DNA of 56,931 bases from Pseudomonas sp. RIT409. Its GTDB lineage: Bacteria > Pseudomonadota > Gammaproteobacteria > Pseudomonadales > Pseudomonadaceae. A program made the translations under genes and the position numbers. The stretch spans positions 1-56,931 of the forward strand of contig NZ_QARE02000029.1 of assembly GCF_003052515.2 (NCBI RefSeq). Reading direction: 5' to 3'. The notes beneath the pieces were generated by a model. The model made no database searches and had not been told where the DNA came from. It worked only from the letters and a program-made list of their open reading frames with translations. Positions 42,387-51,311 of the stretch are shown here, one piece after another (position 1 is the stretch's first letter; the number at the start of each line of letters is the position of its first letter).

Positions 42387-42716
42387 TCAGGTCTCGCGAT
42401 GCGGGGAGGGCGCGCTATCTGCCATTTGGGTGGCAATCTGGCGATGGCGCTGCACCACTTCGCTGATGACGAACGCCATCAGTTTTTCCACGAACCCAGG
42501 ATCCAGGCCCGCTTCTTCGGCCAGCGCGGTCAGCCGCTCGTACTGGCGCCGTTCCCGATCATCGTCAACGGCCGGAAGATGATGCGTAGCCTTGAGCACT
42601 CCCACTTGATCCGTGCAGTGAAAGCGCTCGGCAAGCATATGAATGAGCGCCGCATCGATGTTATCGATCGTCTGCCGGAACATCGTCAGTTGGTGGGTAA
42701 CGTCAGGTGTGCTCAT
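42387..42716 (-). CDS. Chorismate mutase, AroQ type
   Basis: This 109-residue all-helical monofunctional chorismate mutase converts chorismate to prephenate. Conserved positions are visible: the first helix FRQTIDNIDAALIHMLAERFHCTDQVGVLKA (Arg and Lys of the site), the DDDRERRQYERLTALAEEAGL segment and the last helix VEKLMAFVISEVVQRHRQI. The inner ATG at 42716, with GAGGAA ahead, is preferred. No signal peptide, so it is cytosolic. It stands alone and may serve a side route, for example siderophore or aromatic supply, rather than the main aro operons. Confidence 0.82.
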   Translation of the reverse strand: MSTPDVTHQLTMFRQTIDNIDAALIHMLAERFHCTDQVGVLKATHHLPAVDDDRERRQYERLTALAEEAGLDPGFVEKLMAFVISEVVQRHRQIATQMADSAPSPHRET

Positions 42717-42862
42717 GAATTCCTCATCGAAACGGTTGGCAGCGCCTCGCGGTCCAGGGGGCCGCACGGGTGTGCGGTTCCCTTGAGTGGCGTATGCCAG
42801 GACTGCTGTACAGCGGAAAGACAGCGGGCATCCATACGCCCAAATGTCCGAATCTTTTACAA

Positions 42863-42878
42863 CCTACTAGAAGGTAGG
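42863..42878. promoter_or_regulatory. Palindromic repeat CCTACTAGAAGGTAGG, copy 1
   Basis: CCTAC and GTAGG arms flank TAGAAG. It is identical over 16 bp to the element at 42992. Palindromes of this kind are typical of TetR-family operators; no TetR gene is in the window. Confidence 0.5.
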
Positions 42879-42991
42879 CCTAACCGCAACCGCGATCGAA
42901 ACCACCGTTGAGGCTTCTGGACCGGGCTTTTTACAAGGGATGCAGCGATTAACAGACCTGATGACGTCATAGGGATCGGCTTGACTGTGAC

Positions 42992-43007
42992 CCTACTAGA
43001 AGGTAGG
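42992..43007. promoter_or_regulatory. Palindromic repeat CCTACTAGAAGGTAGG, copy 2
   Basis: This second perfect copy is 129 bp from the first and 138 bp before the exported-protein gene at 43146. Two identical sites in one divergent region favour a regulator binding at both promoters. Confidence 0.5.
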
Positions 43008-43145
43008 TTGCGCCGTGTTGTGCGGTGTTAACGAGAAGTTGAAGTCATCGGACTGTCAGGCAGGTAAACCCGCCCCCCGATGTACGCATCCGATCACCGG
43101 AAACGCTTAACGAATACAAAAATCAGGCGAAACGGGAGAGCGGTC

Positions 43146-43634
43146 ATGAAGCTGAGATACATGGCAGGGGTTGTAGGGCTGTGCTGCTCTATGGCATGTC
43201 TGGCGGACCTGCGGCCGCAGTCAGCGGCGCAACTGTGCACCGCATTGAACGACACGCAACTGCGCGCCAATGAATGGACCGTGCGCAAAGATGGCCAGGA
43301 AGGTTGCAGCAGTGGCGCGAGGCCCGTGAAGGCCGATCGGGTCGATGGCAACACGATCTCGTTTTCCGCAGAGGGGGCCGAAGGCATACCCCGTCGCGTC
43401 AAGTTGGTGCTGAATGTGGTCCTGCCGTCGGACGAGGACGCCGCGCGACGAGAACTGATCAAGGCCACCAAACGCCTGTCGGTGCGTGCACTGGGCCTGT
43501 CCATCCCCCATGCGTTCGACGAGGCGATCCTCAAAGGCACGCCGATCAACCTGGCAGTGGGCGACGGCCATGCAAGCCTGACTCGAACGGTGCTCAATAA
43601 ACAGAACTATGTCTTGTCGGTGGTGATGGAATGA
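43146..43634 (+). CDS. Exported hypothetical protein
   Basis: I do not recognise a named family. The 162-residue precursor has a Sec signal peptide (MKLRYMAGVVGLCCSMACL, cleavage after ACLA near 20) and a mature domain of mixed alpha/beta content with Cys residues at AAQLCTAL and DGQEGCSSG that could pair. It is presumably periplasmic. The in-frame Met at 43080 would precede the signal peptide by 22 residues and is rejected. It is divergent from AroQ and downstream of the paired palindromes. Confidence 0.65.
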   Translation: MKLRYMAGVVGLCCSMACLADLRPQSAAQLCTALNDTQLRANEWTVRKDGQEGCSSGARPVKADRVDGNTISFSAEGAEGIPRRVKLVLNVVLPSDEDAARRELIKATKRLSVRALGLSIPHAFDEAILKGTPINLAVGDGHASLTRTVLNKQNYVLSVVME

Positions 43635-43798
43635 ACGACGGCCCAAAGCGCTGATCTGGGCATTTGTCAGCAGGCCGTTCAGACAGACAGCGACCTACGG
43701 CTGCTGATAGGAATAGGCAAGACTTGCAGACAATTCCCCATGGGCAGCGCTGTCGGAGTGATTGACACTGAGGCCTCACCCATCATGAGGATTCTGTC

Positions 43799-44644
43799 AT
43801 GAGCGACGTTAAAACCTTGTTCATCACCGGCATCAGCAGCGGCTTTGGCAAAGCGCTGGCCGCCGAGGCCTTGGCGGCCGGGCACCGGGTCATCGGCACT
43901 GTCCGCCATCAGGGCGCCCTGCAAGCGTTCGAAGCGCTGTCACCGGAACGGGCCCATGGGGTCATTCTGGACGTCACTGATTTCGAGCGGATCGATGGCG
44001 TGATCGCCGAAGTCGAGGAGCGTCACGGGCCGGTGGATGTGCTGGTCAACAACGCAGGGTATGGCCACGAGGGGATATTCGAGGAGTCTTCCCTCGAAGA
44101 AATGCGTCGCCAGTTCGACGTCAATGTGTTCGGGGCGGTTGCGGTCACCAAGGCGTTCGTGCCGTATTTCCGTCGGCGACGCCAGGGCCACATCATCAAC
44201 ATCACCTCCATGGGCGGCACCATCACGATGCCCGGTATCGCTTACTATTGCGGCAGCAAGTTCGCGCTGGAAGGCATCTCCGACACGCTGAGCAAAGAGT
44301 TGGCGCCGTTCAACATCTTCGTCACCGCTGTGGCGCCAGGCTCTTTCCGCACCGACTGGGCAGGTCGGTCGATGCAGCGCACGCCTCGCAGCATTGCCGA
44401 TTACGACGCCAGCTTCGATCCGGTGCGCAAAGCGCGGGAGGAAAAAAGCGGCAAGCAGTTGGGCGATCCGAGGAAAGCGGCGCAGGTAATGCTGATGCTC
44501 ATCGCCAGCGCTCAACCACCGGCGCATTTACTGCTGGGCAGTGATGCCTTGGGCTTGGTGCGTGGCAAACTGCAGCAGGCCTTGAAAGACATCGAGCAGT
44601 GGGAAACGCTGACCCGCTCGACAGACACCGAGCCTGGCCAATAG
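43799..44644 (+). CDS. SDR-family oxidoreductase
   Basis: This 281-residue NAD(P)-dependent short-chain dehydrogenase is intact: cofactor motif TGISSGFGKALA, the NNAGYG segment and the catalytic triad with Tyr and Lys in YYCGSKFALEG. Its closest group is the oxidoreductases often annotated as short-chain dehydrogenase/retinol-type, substrate unknown. GAGGA precedes the ATG. The AraC gene starts 25 bp after its stop on the same strand, a common regulator-target pairing. Confidence 0.9.
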   Translation: MSDVKTLFITGISSGFGKALAAEALAAGHRVIGTVRHQGALQAFEALSPERAHGVILDVTDFERIDGVIAEVEERHGPVDVLVNNAGYGHEGIFEESSLEEMRRQFDVNVFGAVAVTKAFVPYFRRRRQGHIINITSMGGTITMPGIAYYCGSKFALEGISDTLSKELAPFNIFVTAVAPGSFRTDWAGRSMQRTPRSIADYDASFDPVRKAREEKSGKQLGDPRKAAQVMLMLIASAQPPAHLLLGSDALGLVRGKLQQALKDIEQWETLTRSTDTEPGQ

Positions 44645-44669
44645 AGCTTGGCCGATAAGAGGATTGATC

Positions 44670-45605
44670 ATGGACGCCGCCGCGCGGACCCGACGCATGG
44701 TCCAGTTGATGGAGCAACTGGCGCCGCTGGAAGGCTACAACCTGAGCGCTCTGGACGACGTTCGTTTCCTGCGTTCCAACCGCCCGCTGAATCGAACGCC
44801 GGTGCTGTACGAGCCCGGCATCGTGATTCTGTGCCAGGGTCGCAAGCGCGGTTACCTGGGCGACGATGTCTACCTGTATGACGCGCAGCATTGCCTGGTG
44901 GTGTCCGTGCCGGTGCCGTTCACGATGGAAACCGACGCCACCGAACAGGAGCCGATGCTGGCCGTGTACATGCGCCTGGATTTCAAACTGGCCGGTGAGT
45001 TGTTGCTGGAAATCGACGAAACCTTTGGCCCCACCTCCGCGCAGCCGAGGGGCATGTACTCCTCGGCGATGGACGAAGGGCTGCGTGACTCGACGCTGCG
45101 TTTTCTCGAGGCCATGAACCATCCGGTCGAGGCGAGGATTCTCGGCCCTTCGCTGGTCCGGGAAATCTATTACCGCATCATTGCCGGCGAGCAGGGCGGT
45201 TCCATGCGAGCAGCGCTGAGTCGGCACGGGCATTTCGGTAAGGTGACACGCGCCATCCGCAAGATCCATAGCTGCTATCAAGAACCGTTGAACGTGGAAG
45301 CCCTGGCTCAGGAAGCCAGCATGAGCGTGCCCAATTTCCACCTGCATTTCAGGAACGTGACGGACTCTTCCCCCATGCAGTACCTCAAATCGACTCGGCT
45401 CCACCAGGCGCGCTTGCTCATGCTGCGTAACGATGTGTCGGCTGCCGCCGCCGCGTTCGATGTGGGGTATGAAAGTCCGTCGCAATTCAGTCGAGAGTTC
45501 AAGCGCTTTTTCGGACGTACACCCCAGGCGGAGATTGCGTGGATGAAAGCGACCTACGCGTTGCCGGAGCCCAGCACGCCTTCGCTGTTCGTTTCTTCGC
45601 ACTGA
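44670..45605 (+). CDS. AraC-family regulator (AraC_N plus HTH)
   Basis: This 311-residue regulator has an N-terminal AraC_N domain (LYEPGIVILCQGRKRGYLGDDVYLYD) and a C-terminal double HTH (EALAQEASMSVPNFHLHFRNVT and AAAFDVGYESPSQFSREFKRFFG). AGAGGA is placed correctly for the ATG at 44670; a TTG two codons earlier is unlikely. It follows the SDR gene closely and probably regulates it. The effector is unknown. Confidence 0.9.
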   Translation: MDAAARTRRMVQLMEQLAPLEGYNLSALDDVRFLRSNRPLNRTPVLYEPGIVILCQGRKRGYLGDDVYLYDAQHCLVVSVPVPFTMETDATEQEPMLAVYMRLDFKLAGELLLEIDETFGPTSAQPRGMYSSAMDEGLRDSTLRFLEAMNHPVEARILGPSLVREIYYRIIAGEQGGSMRAALSRHGHFGKVTRAIRKIHSCYQEPLNVEALAQEASMSVPNFHLHFRNVTDSSPMQYLKSTRLHQARLLMLRNDVSAAAAAFDVGYESPSQFSREFKRFFGRTPQAEIAWMKATYALPEPSTPSLFVSSH

Positions 45606-45644
45606 GGCCAAGGCAAGCCTTGCCAAGTCGGTACACTGGCTGAG

Positions 45645-46547
45645 TCAGCGGGGCTCGTCATCGGCACCCCGGGCACTGTCGTCTCGTGGCGAACACCCGA
45701 AGAACGCTTTGTAGGCCCGGCTGAACGCTGCTTCGGACTCATAGCCAATCGCGAATCCGACTTCTCCGACGCGGCTGTGCCCCTGCAGCAACATGCTCTT
45801 GGCCAGCGACAGACGCCATTCGTTCTGATAGCGCAACGGCGGTCGCCCCACCAGGGCGTTGAAACGTTCGCAAAAGTTGGAGCGAGACATGCCCGCCACC
45901 TTGGCCAGCGCCTCGATACTCCACTGTCGGCCGGGCGTGTCATGGATGGCTTTCAACGCTTGGGCGATTCTCGGATCCGACAATGCCTTGAGCCAGCCGG
46001 ACGCCGCTTTCTGATGAACCCAGGTGCGCAGAATGCGTATGACCACCAGGTCGATGAGGCGCGACACCATCAACGCTCCGCCTGGGTGGACGTTACCGGC
46101 CTCCAGCAGCATGAAGTGCAGAATACCTTCGGACCACGCGGCGGCGTCTTCGCGGGGGATCAAGATCGTCAGGGGCAGGGCGAAGACCATCGCTTCGAAG
46201 CTGCTGGCATCGAACCAGAAACGGCACACCACCACCTCTGCTGGTTCAGCGCCCACCGTCAGGCTCAATGCGTTGGGCGGGTGAGGGAGGAGCAGGACGT
46301 CCCCCGGCTGCAAGGTCATCTGGTGTTCACCCCTGTCGTGAACGTCCAGCCTGCCTTGGCGCAGCATGCACACGTGGGCACTTTTTTCATCCAGCACCAG
46401 CGCCTCGGCAGCACTTAGCGTCAGGGAATAGACGTGGTCGCCGGTGAGGCGGATCTTGGCCAGCACTTGGGACAGCAGATCTGCCTGGGCAAAGCCCTCA
46501 AGCTGCATTTCCGGATGAATGATCAAATTTTCCATGGAATCCATCAT
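45645..46547 (-). CDS. AraC-family regulator with Cupin_6 domain
   Basis: This 300-residue regulator has an N-terminal cupin domain (HVCMLRQGRLDVHDRGEHQMTLQPGDVLLLPH) and C-terminal HTH pair (LAKVAGMSRSNFCERFNALVG and VGFAIGYESEAAFSRAYKAFFG). It converges on the other AraC gene and is divergent from the membrane protein at 46680, which may be its target. Its layout is like that of the regulator at 29534. Confidence 0.88.
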   Translation of the reverse strand: MMDSMENLIIHPEMQLEGFAQADLLSQVLAKIRLTGDHVYSLTLSAAEALVLDEKSAHVCMLRQGRLDVHDRGEHQMTLQPGDVLLLPHPPNALSLTVGAEPAEVVVCRFWFDASSFEAMVFALPLTILIPREDAAAWSEGILHFMLLEAGNVHPGGALMVSRLIDLVVIRILRTWVHQKAASGWLKALSDPRIAQALKAIHDTPGRQWSIEALAKVAGMSRSNFCERFNALVGRPPLRYQNEWRLSLAKSMLLQGHSRVGEVGFAIGYESEAAFSRAYKAFFGCSPRDDSARGADDEPR

Positions 46548-46679
46548 GTTCGCCGAAGGCTGCCCTCACTAAGCTGAGGCTGCAAGCATAGCGTGTTGTC
46601 GCGTTCGAATCAGATACCCCGTACACGACCACCACCCCATGCACTATGCCTTTCATCCAATCAACCGGAACCGCGTACC

Positions 46680-47162
46680 ATGTTCGGAATTTCACCCCTC
46701 GGCTGGGTCCATACCATCGGCAGCCTACCTGCCATTCCACTGGCCGCTTACATGTTCGTGCGCCATGGGCGCATCGTCCCTCGCTCGACGCCCGGGTTGC
46801 TTTACCTGCTGTTCATGGTGATCGGTGCCGTGACGGTGTTTCTGGTGGCCAAGCAACCACCCAGCAACTTCATCGGTGTCATCACGCTCGCGCTGCTGGC
46901 GGCAGGGTATGGCATAGGACGGCTGGGATGGAAATCCCGCGCTGTGGTGTACATTGAAACCATCCTGTTAAGCGTGACGGCCTTCTTTTTGATGGTGCCC
47001 ACCGTCTCTGAAACCCTGCGTCGAGTTCCCGATGGTCACCCGCTGGTCACCGATCTGCATGCGCCGCTGTTGATCGGTGCGCAAGGCGTTATCTTTCTGA
47101 CGTTGGTCGTGGGTGTTTCGGCCCAGGTGTACGCCTTGAGAAAGGGGCGGTTGGTGCGCTGA
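46680..47162 (+). CDS. Four-helix integral membrane protein
   Basis: This 160-residue protein has four clear transmembrane segments (WVHTIGSLPAIPLAAYMFV, LLYLLFMVIGAVTVFLVA, GVITLALLAAGYGIG, LLIGAQGVIFLTLVVGVSA). The ATG at 46680 gives a typical MFGISPLGW start, whereas the frame to 46593 would add 29 residues. Family not recognised. It is divergent from an AraC regulator, the usual sign of regulated expression. Confidence 0.75.
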   Translation: MFGISPLGWVHTIGSLPAIPLAAYMFVRHGRIVPRSTPGLLYLLFMVIGAVTVFLVAKQPPSNFIGVITLALLAAGYGIGRLGWKSRAVVYIETILLSVTAFFLMVPTVSETLRRVPDGHPLVTDLHAPLLIGAQGVIFLTLVVGVSAQVYALRKGRLVR

Positions 47163-47468
47163 ACGTGGTCGGCGTCTCGACCCAGAGGCGCAACGAGCCG
47201 AAGCCATGCATCATTGCTGACTCGTAAAGCTCACCTGGAAGAGTTTTATACGGCGTAAGGCTCACAGAAATGAGCCTTACGCTTGATTACCTTTCCAAAA
47301 CGTCCTGGCTCGAACTTATGAGAGAGAAACCGTGCCAACGGCTCATGAGGTGTTGAGCCTTTGCGCGGGCACCGACCATTGCCCTTCATTCCGCGACGGT
47401 CAACCGAGGCCCGACCTGGACGGGTTCGCCCCGTCTGCTCGGCAGTTGCCGACGCGAGGCGCTGCCGA
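47163..47468. other. Intergenic region between membrane protein gene and xylH
   Basis: These 306 bp between convergent genes hold no credible coding sequence. The main feature is a 12-bp perfect-stem hairpin at 47253-47282 that could terminate the xyl operon or the gene at 46680. Neither xylB nor any other xylose gene is present here. Confidence 0.5.
47253..47282. terminator. 12-bp perfect-stem hairpin
   Basis: GCGTAAGGCTCA and TGAGCCTTACGC are perfect complements around CAGAAA. The stem is the strongest dyad in the region. U-tracts on either side are weak, so function as a terminator or as an operator are both open. Confidence 0.5.
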
Positions 47469-48605
47469 TCAACGTCGCCCTGTGCGCGTGCTGACGTCCA
47501 CCCACACGGCCAGCACCAGAATGCTGCCCTTGACGATCATCTGCCAGTAGCTGTCGACGTCGAGCATGGACATGCCATTGTCCAGGCTGGTAATGACCAG
47601 CGCACCAAGGAGGGCACCGTAGACGGTCCCGGACCCACCGCGCATCGAGGTGCCGCCGATGAAGCAGGCGGCAATGGCGTCGAGCTCGCCCATGTTGCCG
47701 GCCGAAGGTGAGCCGGCGGCCAGGCGCGCCGTGTTGACCACCCCGGCCAGCGCGCACATCAGGCCCATGATCGCGAAGATCCACAACTTGACCGCTTGAA
47801 CGTTGATGCCGGACAGGCGCGTCGCTTCCATGTTGCTGCCCACCGCATAGACGCGTCGTCCGAACACGGTTTGACTGGCCACGTAGCTGAACACCCCCAG
47901 TAAGAACAACAGCAGCAAGACCGGCACGGGAATGCCGTCGTAGCTGTTGAGCGTCTGGACGAAGCCTGCGAGCACTGCGCCGATCACGGCCACGCGGATG
48001 ATGTCGCGCACGAGCGAATGCGCCGCCAGGCCGTGAAGGGCGCGATTGCGCCGCTGTTTCCACGTCAGGAAAAGCGTCAGGGCAAACAGCAGCACCCCCA
48101 GCGCAGTGCCCGTAGTGTGAGGCAAATAGCCTTGACCGATGTAGACGAGTTCGGGCGAGACAGGGGCGATGGTGGTACCCCCTGTGATCCCCAGCAGGAC
48201 ACCGCGAAACGCCAACATGCCGCCCAGGCCGACGATGAAGGAGGGGATGCGCAGATAGGCCGCCATGTAGCCGTTGGCAAGCCCGATCAACAACCCGCAT
48301 AACGCGACCACGCTCAAGTTCGCCAGCAGTGGCACGTGATAAACCACATCGAGAATCGCCGCCAGACCGCCGAGCAGGCCGAGCAAGGAGCCGACGGACA
48401 GGTCGATCTCGCCGCTGATGATGACCAGCACCATGCCGCAAGCGAGGATGCCGGTGATCGACATTTGGCGCAGCAGGTTGGAGAGGTTGCGCGGGGTCAG
48501 GAAACCGCCCTCGGTTTGCCAACTGAAAAACAGCCAGATCACCACCACGGCAAACACCAGTGCGAGCATTTTGTAGCGGGTGAACACTTGCTTGACCTGA
48601 TTCAT
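47469..48605 (-). CDS. xylH: Xylose ABC transporter permease XylH
   Basis: This 378-residue inner-membrane permease of the ribose/xylose class has ten or more hydrophobic segments and the family pattern SGEIDLSVGSLLGLLGGLAA and GLANGYMAAYLRIPSFIVGLGGM. It works with XylG and XylF. It is the last gene of the leftward xyl operon, meeting xylG with no gap. The length agrees with XylH proteins. Confidence 0.93.
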   Translation of the reverse strand: MNQVKQVFTRYKMLALVFAVVVIWLFFSWQTEGGFLTPRNLSNLLRQMSITGILACGMVLVIISGEIDLSVGSLLGLLGGLAAILDVVYHVPLLANLSVVALCGLLIGLANGYMAAYLRIPSFIVGLGGMLAFRGVLLGITGGTTIAPVSPELVYIGQGYLPHTTGTALGVLLFALTLFLTWKQRRNRALHGLAAHSLVRDIIRVAVIGAVLAGFVQTLNSYDGIPVPVLLLLFLLGVFSYVASQTVFGRRVYAVGSNMEATRLSGINVQAVKLWIFAIMGLMCALAGVVNTARLAAGSPSAGNMGELDAIAACFIGGTSMRGGSGTVYGALLGALVITSLDNGMSMLDVDSYWQMIVKGSILVLAVWVDVSTRTGRR

Positions 48606-50162
48606 TTACGCGGATTTCCGATCATTATTGTTATGGCCGCCAGGCTGGCTGAGGGCAGCAGCGAGCACCTGTTCCTGGGTAAGTCCATGGTTGACGAAAT
48701 CGCCCCGCAACTGACCTTCCCCGATGACCAGCACCCGGTCGGACACCCCGAGCACCTCGGCCAGTTCCGAGGACACCATGATGATCGCCACACCGGCGGC
48801 AGCCAGCGCCCCCATTAGCTTGTAGATCTCGTATTTGGCACCGACATCGACTCCACGGGTGGGCTCGTCGAGAATCAGCACCCGAGGCTGGGTCAGCAGC
48901 ATCTTCGCCAACACCGCTTTTTGCTGATTGCCTCCGGACAGGCTGGTGATCGGCAGGATGGGGCTTGCGGTCTTGAGTTGCAGGCGCGAGATTTCACGAT
49001 CGATGCTGCCCAGTTCCGCCTCCGCGTCGATCCGCGTCATCTTTGCGTAACTGTCCAGTACCGCAAGCGTGATGTTCTGGCCGACCCCCAGATCCGGAAT
49101 GATGCCTTGGCGCTTGCGGTCCTCGGGCACTAGGCACACACCGGCGCGAATGGATTTGAGCGGCGTGCGGGTGTCGATGGGTCGGCCGTCTAGCCAGACC
49201 TCGCCCTCGTAGCGGCCGGGGTAAGCACCGAAGAGGGCGGTGACCAGTTCGGTGCGGCCTGCGCCCACTAGCCCAGCGATCCCGAGAATCTCACCCCGCT
49301 TGAGGGCGAACGACACATCGTCGACGCGCTTGCGCCGAGGATTGTCGACGTCGTAACAAGTGATGTGGCGGGCCTCGAAAATCACTTCTCCTATGTCGTG
49401 GGGCTCGGAGGGATAGAGGTTGTTCATTTCTCGGCCGACCATTTGGGAAATGATCTGGGGGATGTTCATGTCGGCCATCGCGGTGGTCGCGATGTGTTTT
49501 CCATCCCGGATGACGGAAATGGTGTCGCACACGGCGGCCACCTCATCGAGCTTGTGGGAGATGTAGACACAGGCGACCCCCTTGGCCTTGAGGTCATGGA
49601 TGATGTCCAGCAGCACCTCGATTTCCGAACGGCTCAATGCCGAAGAGGGCTCATCGAGGATCAGCAATCGGGCCTTCTTGTTCAGCGCCTTGGCGATTTC
49701 CACCAGTTGCTGATAGCCGCCGCCGTACTGTGAGACCGGCAGCGACACATTCATATCGGGGACCTTCAATTCGCGCATCAGGGCCTCGGCACGGTGGATC
49801 ATCGCCGGGTAATTCATCCGGCCGCCGGGCAGCGTCAGTTCATGGCCCATGAAAATGTTTTCTGCGACGGACAAGTCCGGAACCAGCGTCAGTTCCTGAT
49901 GAATGATGACGATTCCAGCCGCTTCCGTTTCACTGATCGACTGTGCCTTGAGAGGGTGGCCGTCCCAAAGGATCTCGCCGTCCCACGTGCCATGGGGATA
50001 GACCGCCGAAAGGATTTTCATCAACGTGGACTTGCCCGCACCGTTTTCACCGCACAGGCCCACGCATTCGCCAGGCTTGACCTTCAGGTCAATGCCGTTG
50101 AGCGCTTTGACACCGCCAAAGGTTTTGACGATGCCGTTCATTTGCAACAGGTAGTCGGACAT
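48606..50162 (-). CDS. xylG: Xylose ABC transporter ATP-binding protein XylG
   Basis: This 518-residue ATPase has two fused nucleotide-binding domains. The first has Walker A GENGAGKSTLMK, a degenerate signature SQYGGGYQQLVEIAKAL and Walker B ILDEPSSALS. The second has the Walker-A-like GLVGAGRTELVTALFG, signature LSGGNQQKAVLAKML and LILDEPTRGVD. Such tandem domains are typical of sugar importers. It is adjacent to xylH and follows xylF after 122 bp, in which a 6-bp-stem hairpin may tune expression. Confidence 0.95.
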   Translation of the reverse strand: MSDYLLQMNGIVKTFGGVKALNGIDLKVKPGECVGLCGENGAGKSTLMKILSAVYPHGTWDGEILWDGHPLKAQSISETEAAGIVIIHQELTLVPDLSVAENIFMGHELTLPGGRMNYPAMIHRAEALMRELKVPDMNVSLPVSQYGGGYQQLVEIAKALNKKARLLILDEPSSALSRSEIEVLLDIIHDLKAKGVACVYISHKLDEVAAVCDTISVIRDGKHIATTAMADMNIPQIISQMVGREMNNLYPSEPHDIGEVIFEARHITCYDVDNPRRKRVDDVSFALKRGEILGIAGLVGAGRTELVTALFGAYPGRYEGEVWLDGRPIDTRTPLKSIRAGVCLVPEDRKRQGIIPDLGVGQNITLAVLDSYAKMTRIDAEAELGSIDREISRLQLKTASPILPITSLSGGNQQKAVLAKMLLTQPRVLILDEPTRGVDVGAKYEIYKLMGALAAAGVAIIMVSSELAEVLGVSDRVLVIGEGQLRGDFVNHGLTQEQVLAAALSQPGGHNNNDRKSA

Positions 50163-50210
50163 GACGAAGGCTCGTATGACTGGGGTCGGACATCGTTAAG
50201 CCGAAGGGGG

Positions 50211-50232
50211 CGGGCTGGGCGAGGGAAGCCCG
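50211..50232. promoter_or_regulatory. Hairpin between xylF and xylG
   Basis: CGGGCT and AGCCCG arms around 10 bp lie in the 122-bp gap after the binding-protein gene. Stem-loops at this place often stabilise the binding-protein transcript or partly terminate, giving more XylF than XylGH. Confidence 0.4.
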
Positions 50233-50284
50233 GCGCAGATCGGCGCGGCCGGCTACACCATCCAACCCGCTCTCATCGCTTCGA

Positions 50285-51286
50285 TCAGTTCCCGTTCATC
50301 TGCGCCTGGGTATAGAAGCCGTCCTTTTCCAGCAGATCGACGTTCGCCTTGGTCAGGGCCGTAGGGGTGAGCAGAATCGTGTCGACTTTCTTGCTGCCGT
50401 TGTCGTACTGCGAGCTGTAGGCGGGCTTCTCGTTGCGTGCCAGTTGCACCGAAAGCTTCGCGGCTTCGGAGGCGATGAGCTTCAACGGTTTGTAGACGGT
50501 CATGGTTTGAGTGCCAGCGATCACGCGTTTGACGGCTGCCAGGTCAGCGTCCTGGCCCGAAATCGGCACCTTGCCTGCCAACTGTTGAGCCGCCAGCGCC
50601 TGGATCGCGCCGCCTGCGGTGGCGTCGTTCGACGCGACGATGGCGTCGATTTTGTTGTCGTTGCGAGTCAATGCGTTTTCAACGATGCTCAGCGCTTCAG
50701 TCGGGTTCCACTCTTTGACCCACTGCTGGCCAACGATTTTGACATCGCCCTTGTCGATCGCGGGCTGCAGCACTTTCATCTGGCCTTCGCGCAGCACCTT
50801 GGCGTTGTTATCGGTGGGCGCGCCGCCCAGCAGGAAGTAGTTGCCCTTGGGGGCTGCCTGCAACACGCCGCCGGCCTGCATTTCGCCAACCTTTTCGTTA
50901 TCGAAGGAGATGTACGCGTCAATGTCCGCGTTGAGGATCAGGCGATCGTACGACACGACTTTGATCCCGGCTTTCTTCGCTTCGGCCACGGCGTTGGTCA
51001 GGACCGTCGCGTTGAACGGCACGATCACGATGACGTCGACGCCCCGGGAAATCAGGTTTTCGATCTGTGAGATCTGTTTCTGCTCGTTGGCATCGGCGGA
51101 CTGAACGAACACTTTGGCGTCCATTTTCTCAGCCGCCGCGACGAAGTAATCGCGGTCGCGGGACCAGCGTTCCAGGCGCAGGTCATCGATGGAAAAACCG
51201 ATTTTGGGGTGGGCAGGGTCCGCCATCACTGGCAGGGACAGCAGTGCAAGGGCAGAGGCCAACAACGTACGTTTCAGGTTCTTCAT
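50285..51286 (-). CDS. xylF: Xylose ABC transporter periplasmic binding protein XylF
   Basis: This 333-residue precursor of the family-1 sugar-binding protein binds D-xylose in the periplasm. A signal peptide (MKNLKRTLLASALALLSLP, cleavage after VMA near 22) precedes IGFSIDDLRLERWSRDRDYF, a diagnostic XylF sequence; NDATAGGAIQALAAQ and GQDADLAAVKRVIAGTQTMT also match. AAGGA lies 10 bases before the ATG. An AAnAAnAA motif overlaps the leader, pointing to Crc/Hfq repression. Confidence 0.96.
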   Translation of the reverse strand: MKNLKRTLLASALALLSLPVMADPAHPKIGFSIDDLRLERWSRDRDYFVAAAEKMDAKVFVQSADANEQKQISQIENLISRGVDVIVIVPFNATVLTNAVAEAKKAGIKVVSYDRLILNADIDAYISFDNEKVGEMQAGGVLQAAPKGNYFLLGGAPTDNNAKVLREGQMKVLQPAIDKGDVKIVGQQWVKEWNPTEALSIVENALTRNDNKIDAIVASNDATAGGAIQALAAQQLAGKVPISGQDADLAAVKRVIAGTQTMTVYKPLKLIASEAAKLSVQLARNEKPAYSSQYDNGSKKVDTILLTPTALTKANVDLLEKDGFYTQAQMNGN

Positions 51287-51300
51287 AGCGGGGCGTCCTT

Positions 51301-51311
51301 TTATTCTTGTT
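51301..51311 (-). promoter_or_regulatory. Crc/Hfq A-rich motif in xylF leader
   Basis: On the mRNA strand AACAAGAATAA contains two overlapping AAnAAnAA matches. It ends at the xylF ribosome-binding site AAAAGGA, so Hfq/Crc binding would block initiation. Confidence 0.55.

Larger units (their letters stand above)
42717..43145. other. Intergenic region with two identical 16-bp palindromes
   Basis: These 429 bp separate the divergent AroQ and exported-protein genes and hold no credible gene. CCTACTAGAAGGTAGG occurs at 42863-42878 and again at 42992-43007, exactly 129 bp apart. A perfect ATGACGTCAT dyad lies between them at 42961-42970. The elements look like operator sites. Confidence 0.5.

Noticed and set aside
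42717..43145. Possible small RNA in the palindrome region
   Set aside because: No terminator hairpin with a T-run and no clear promoter pair were found, so only the palindromes are reported.
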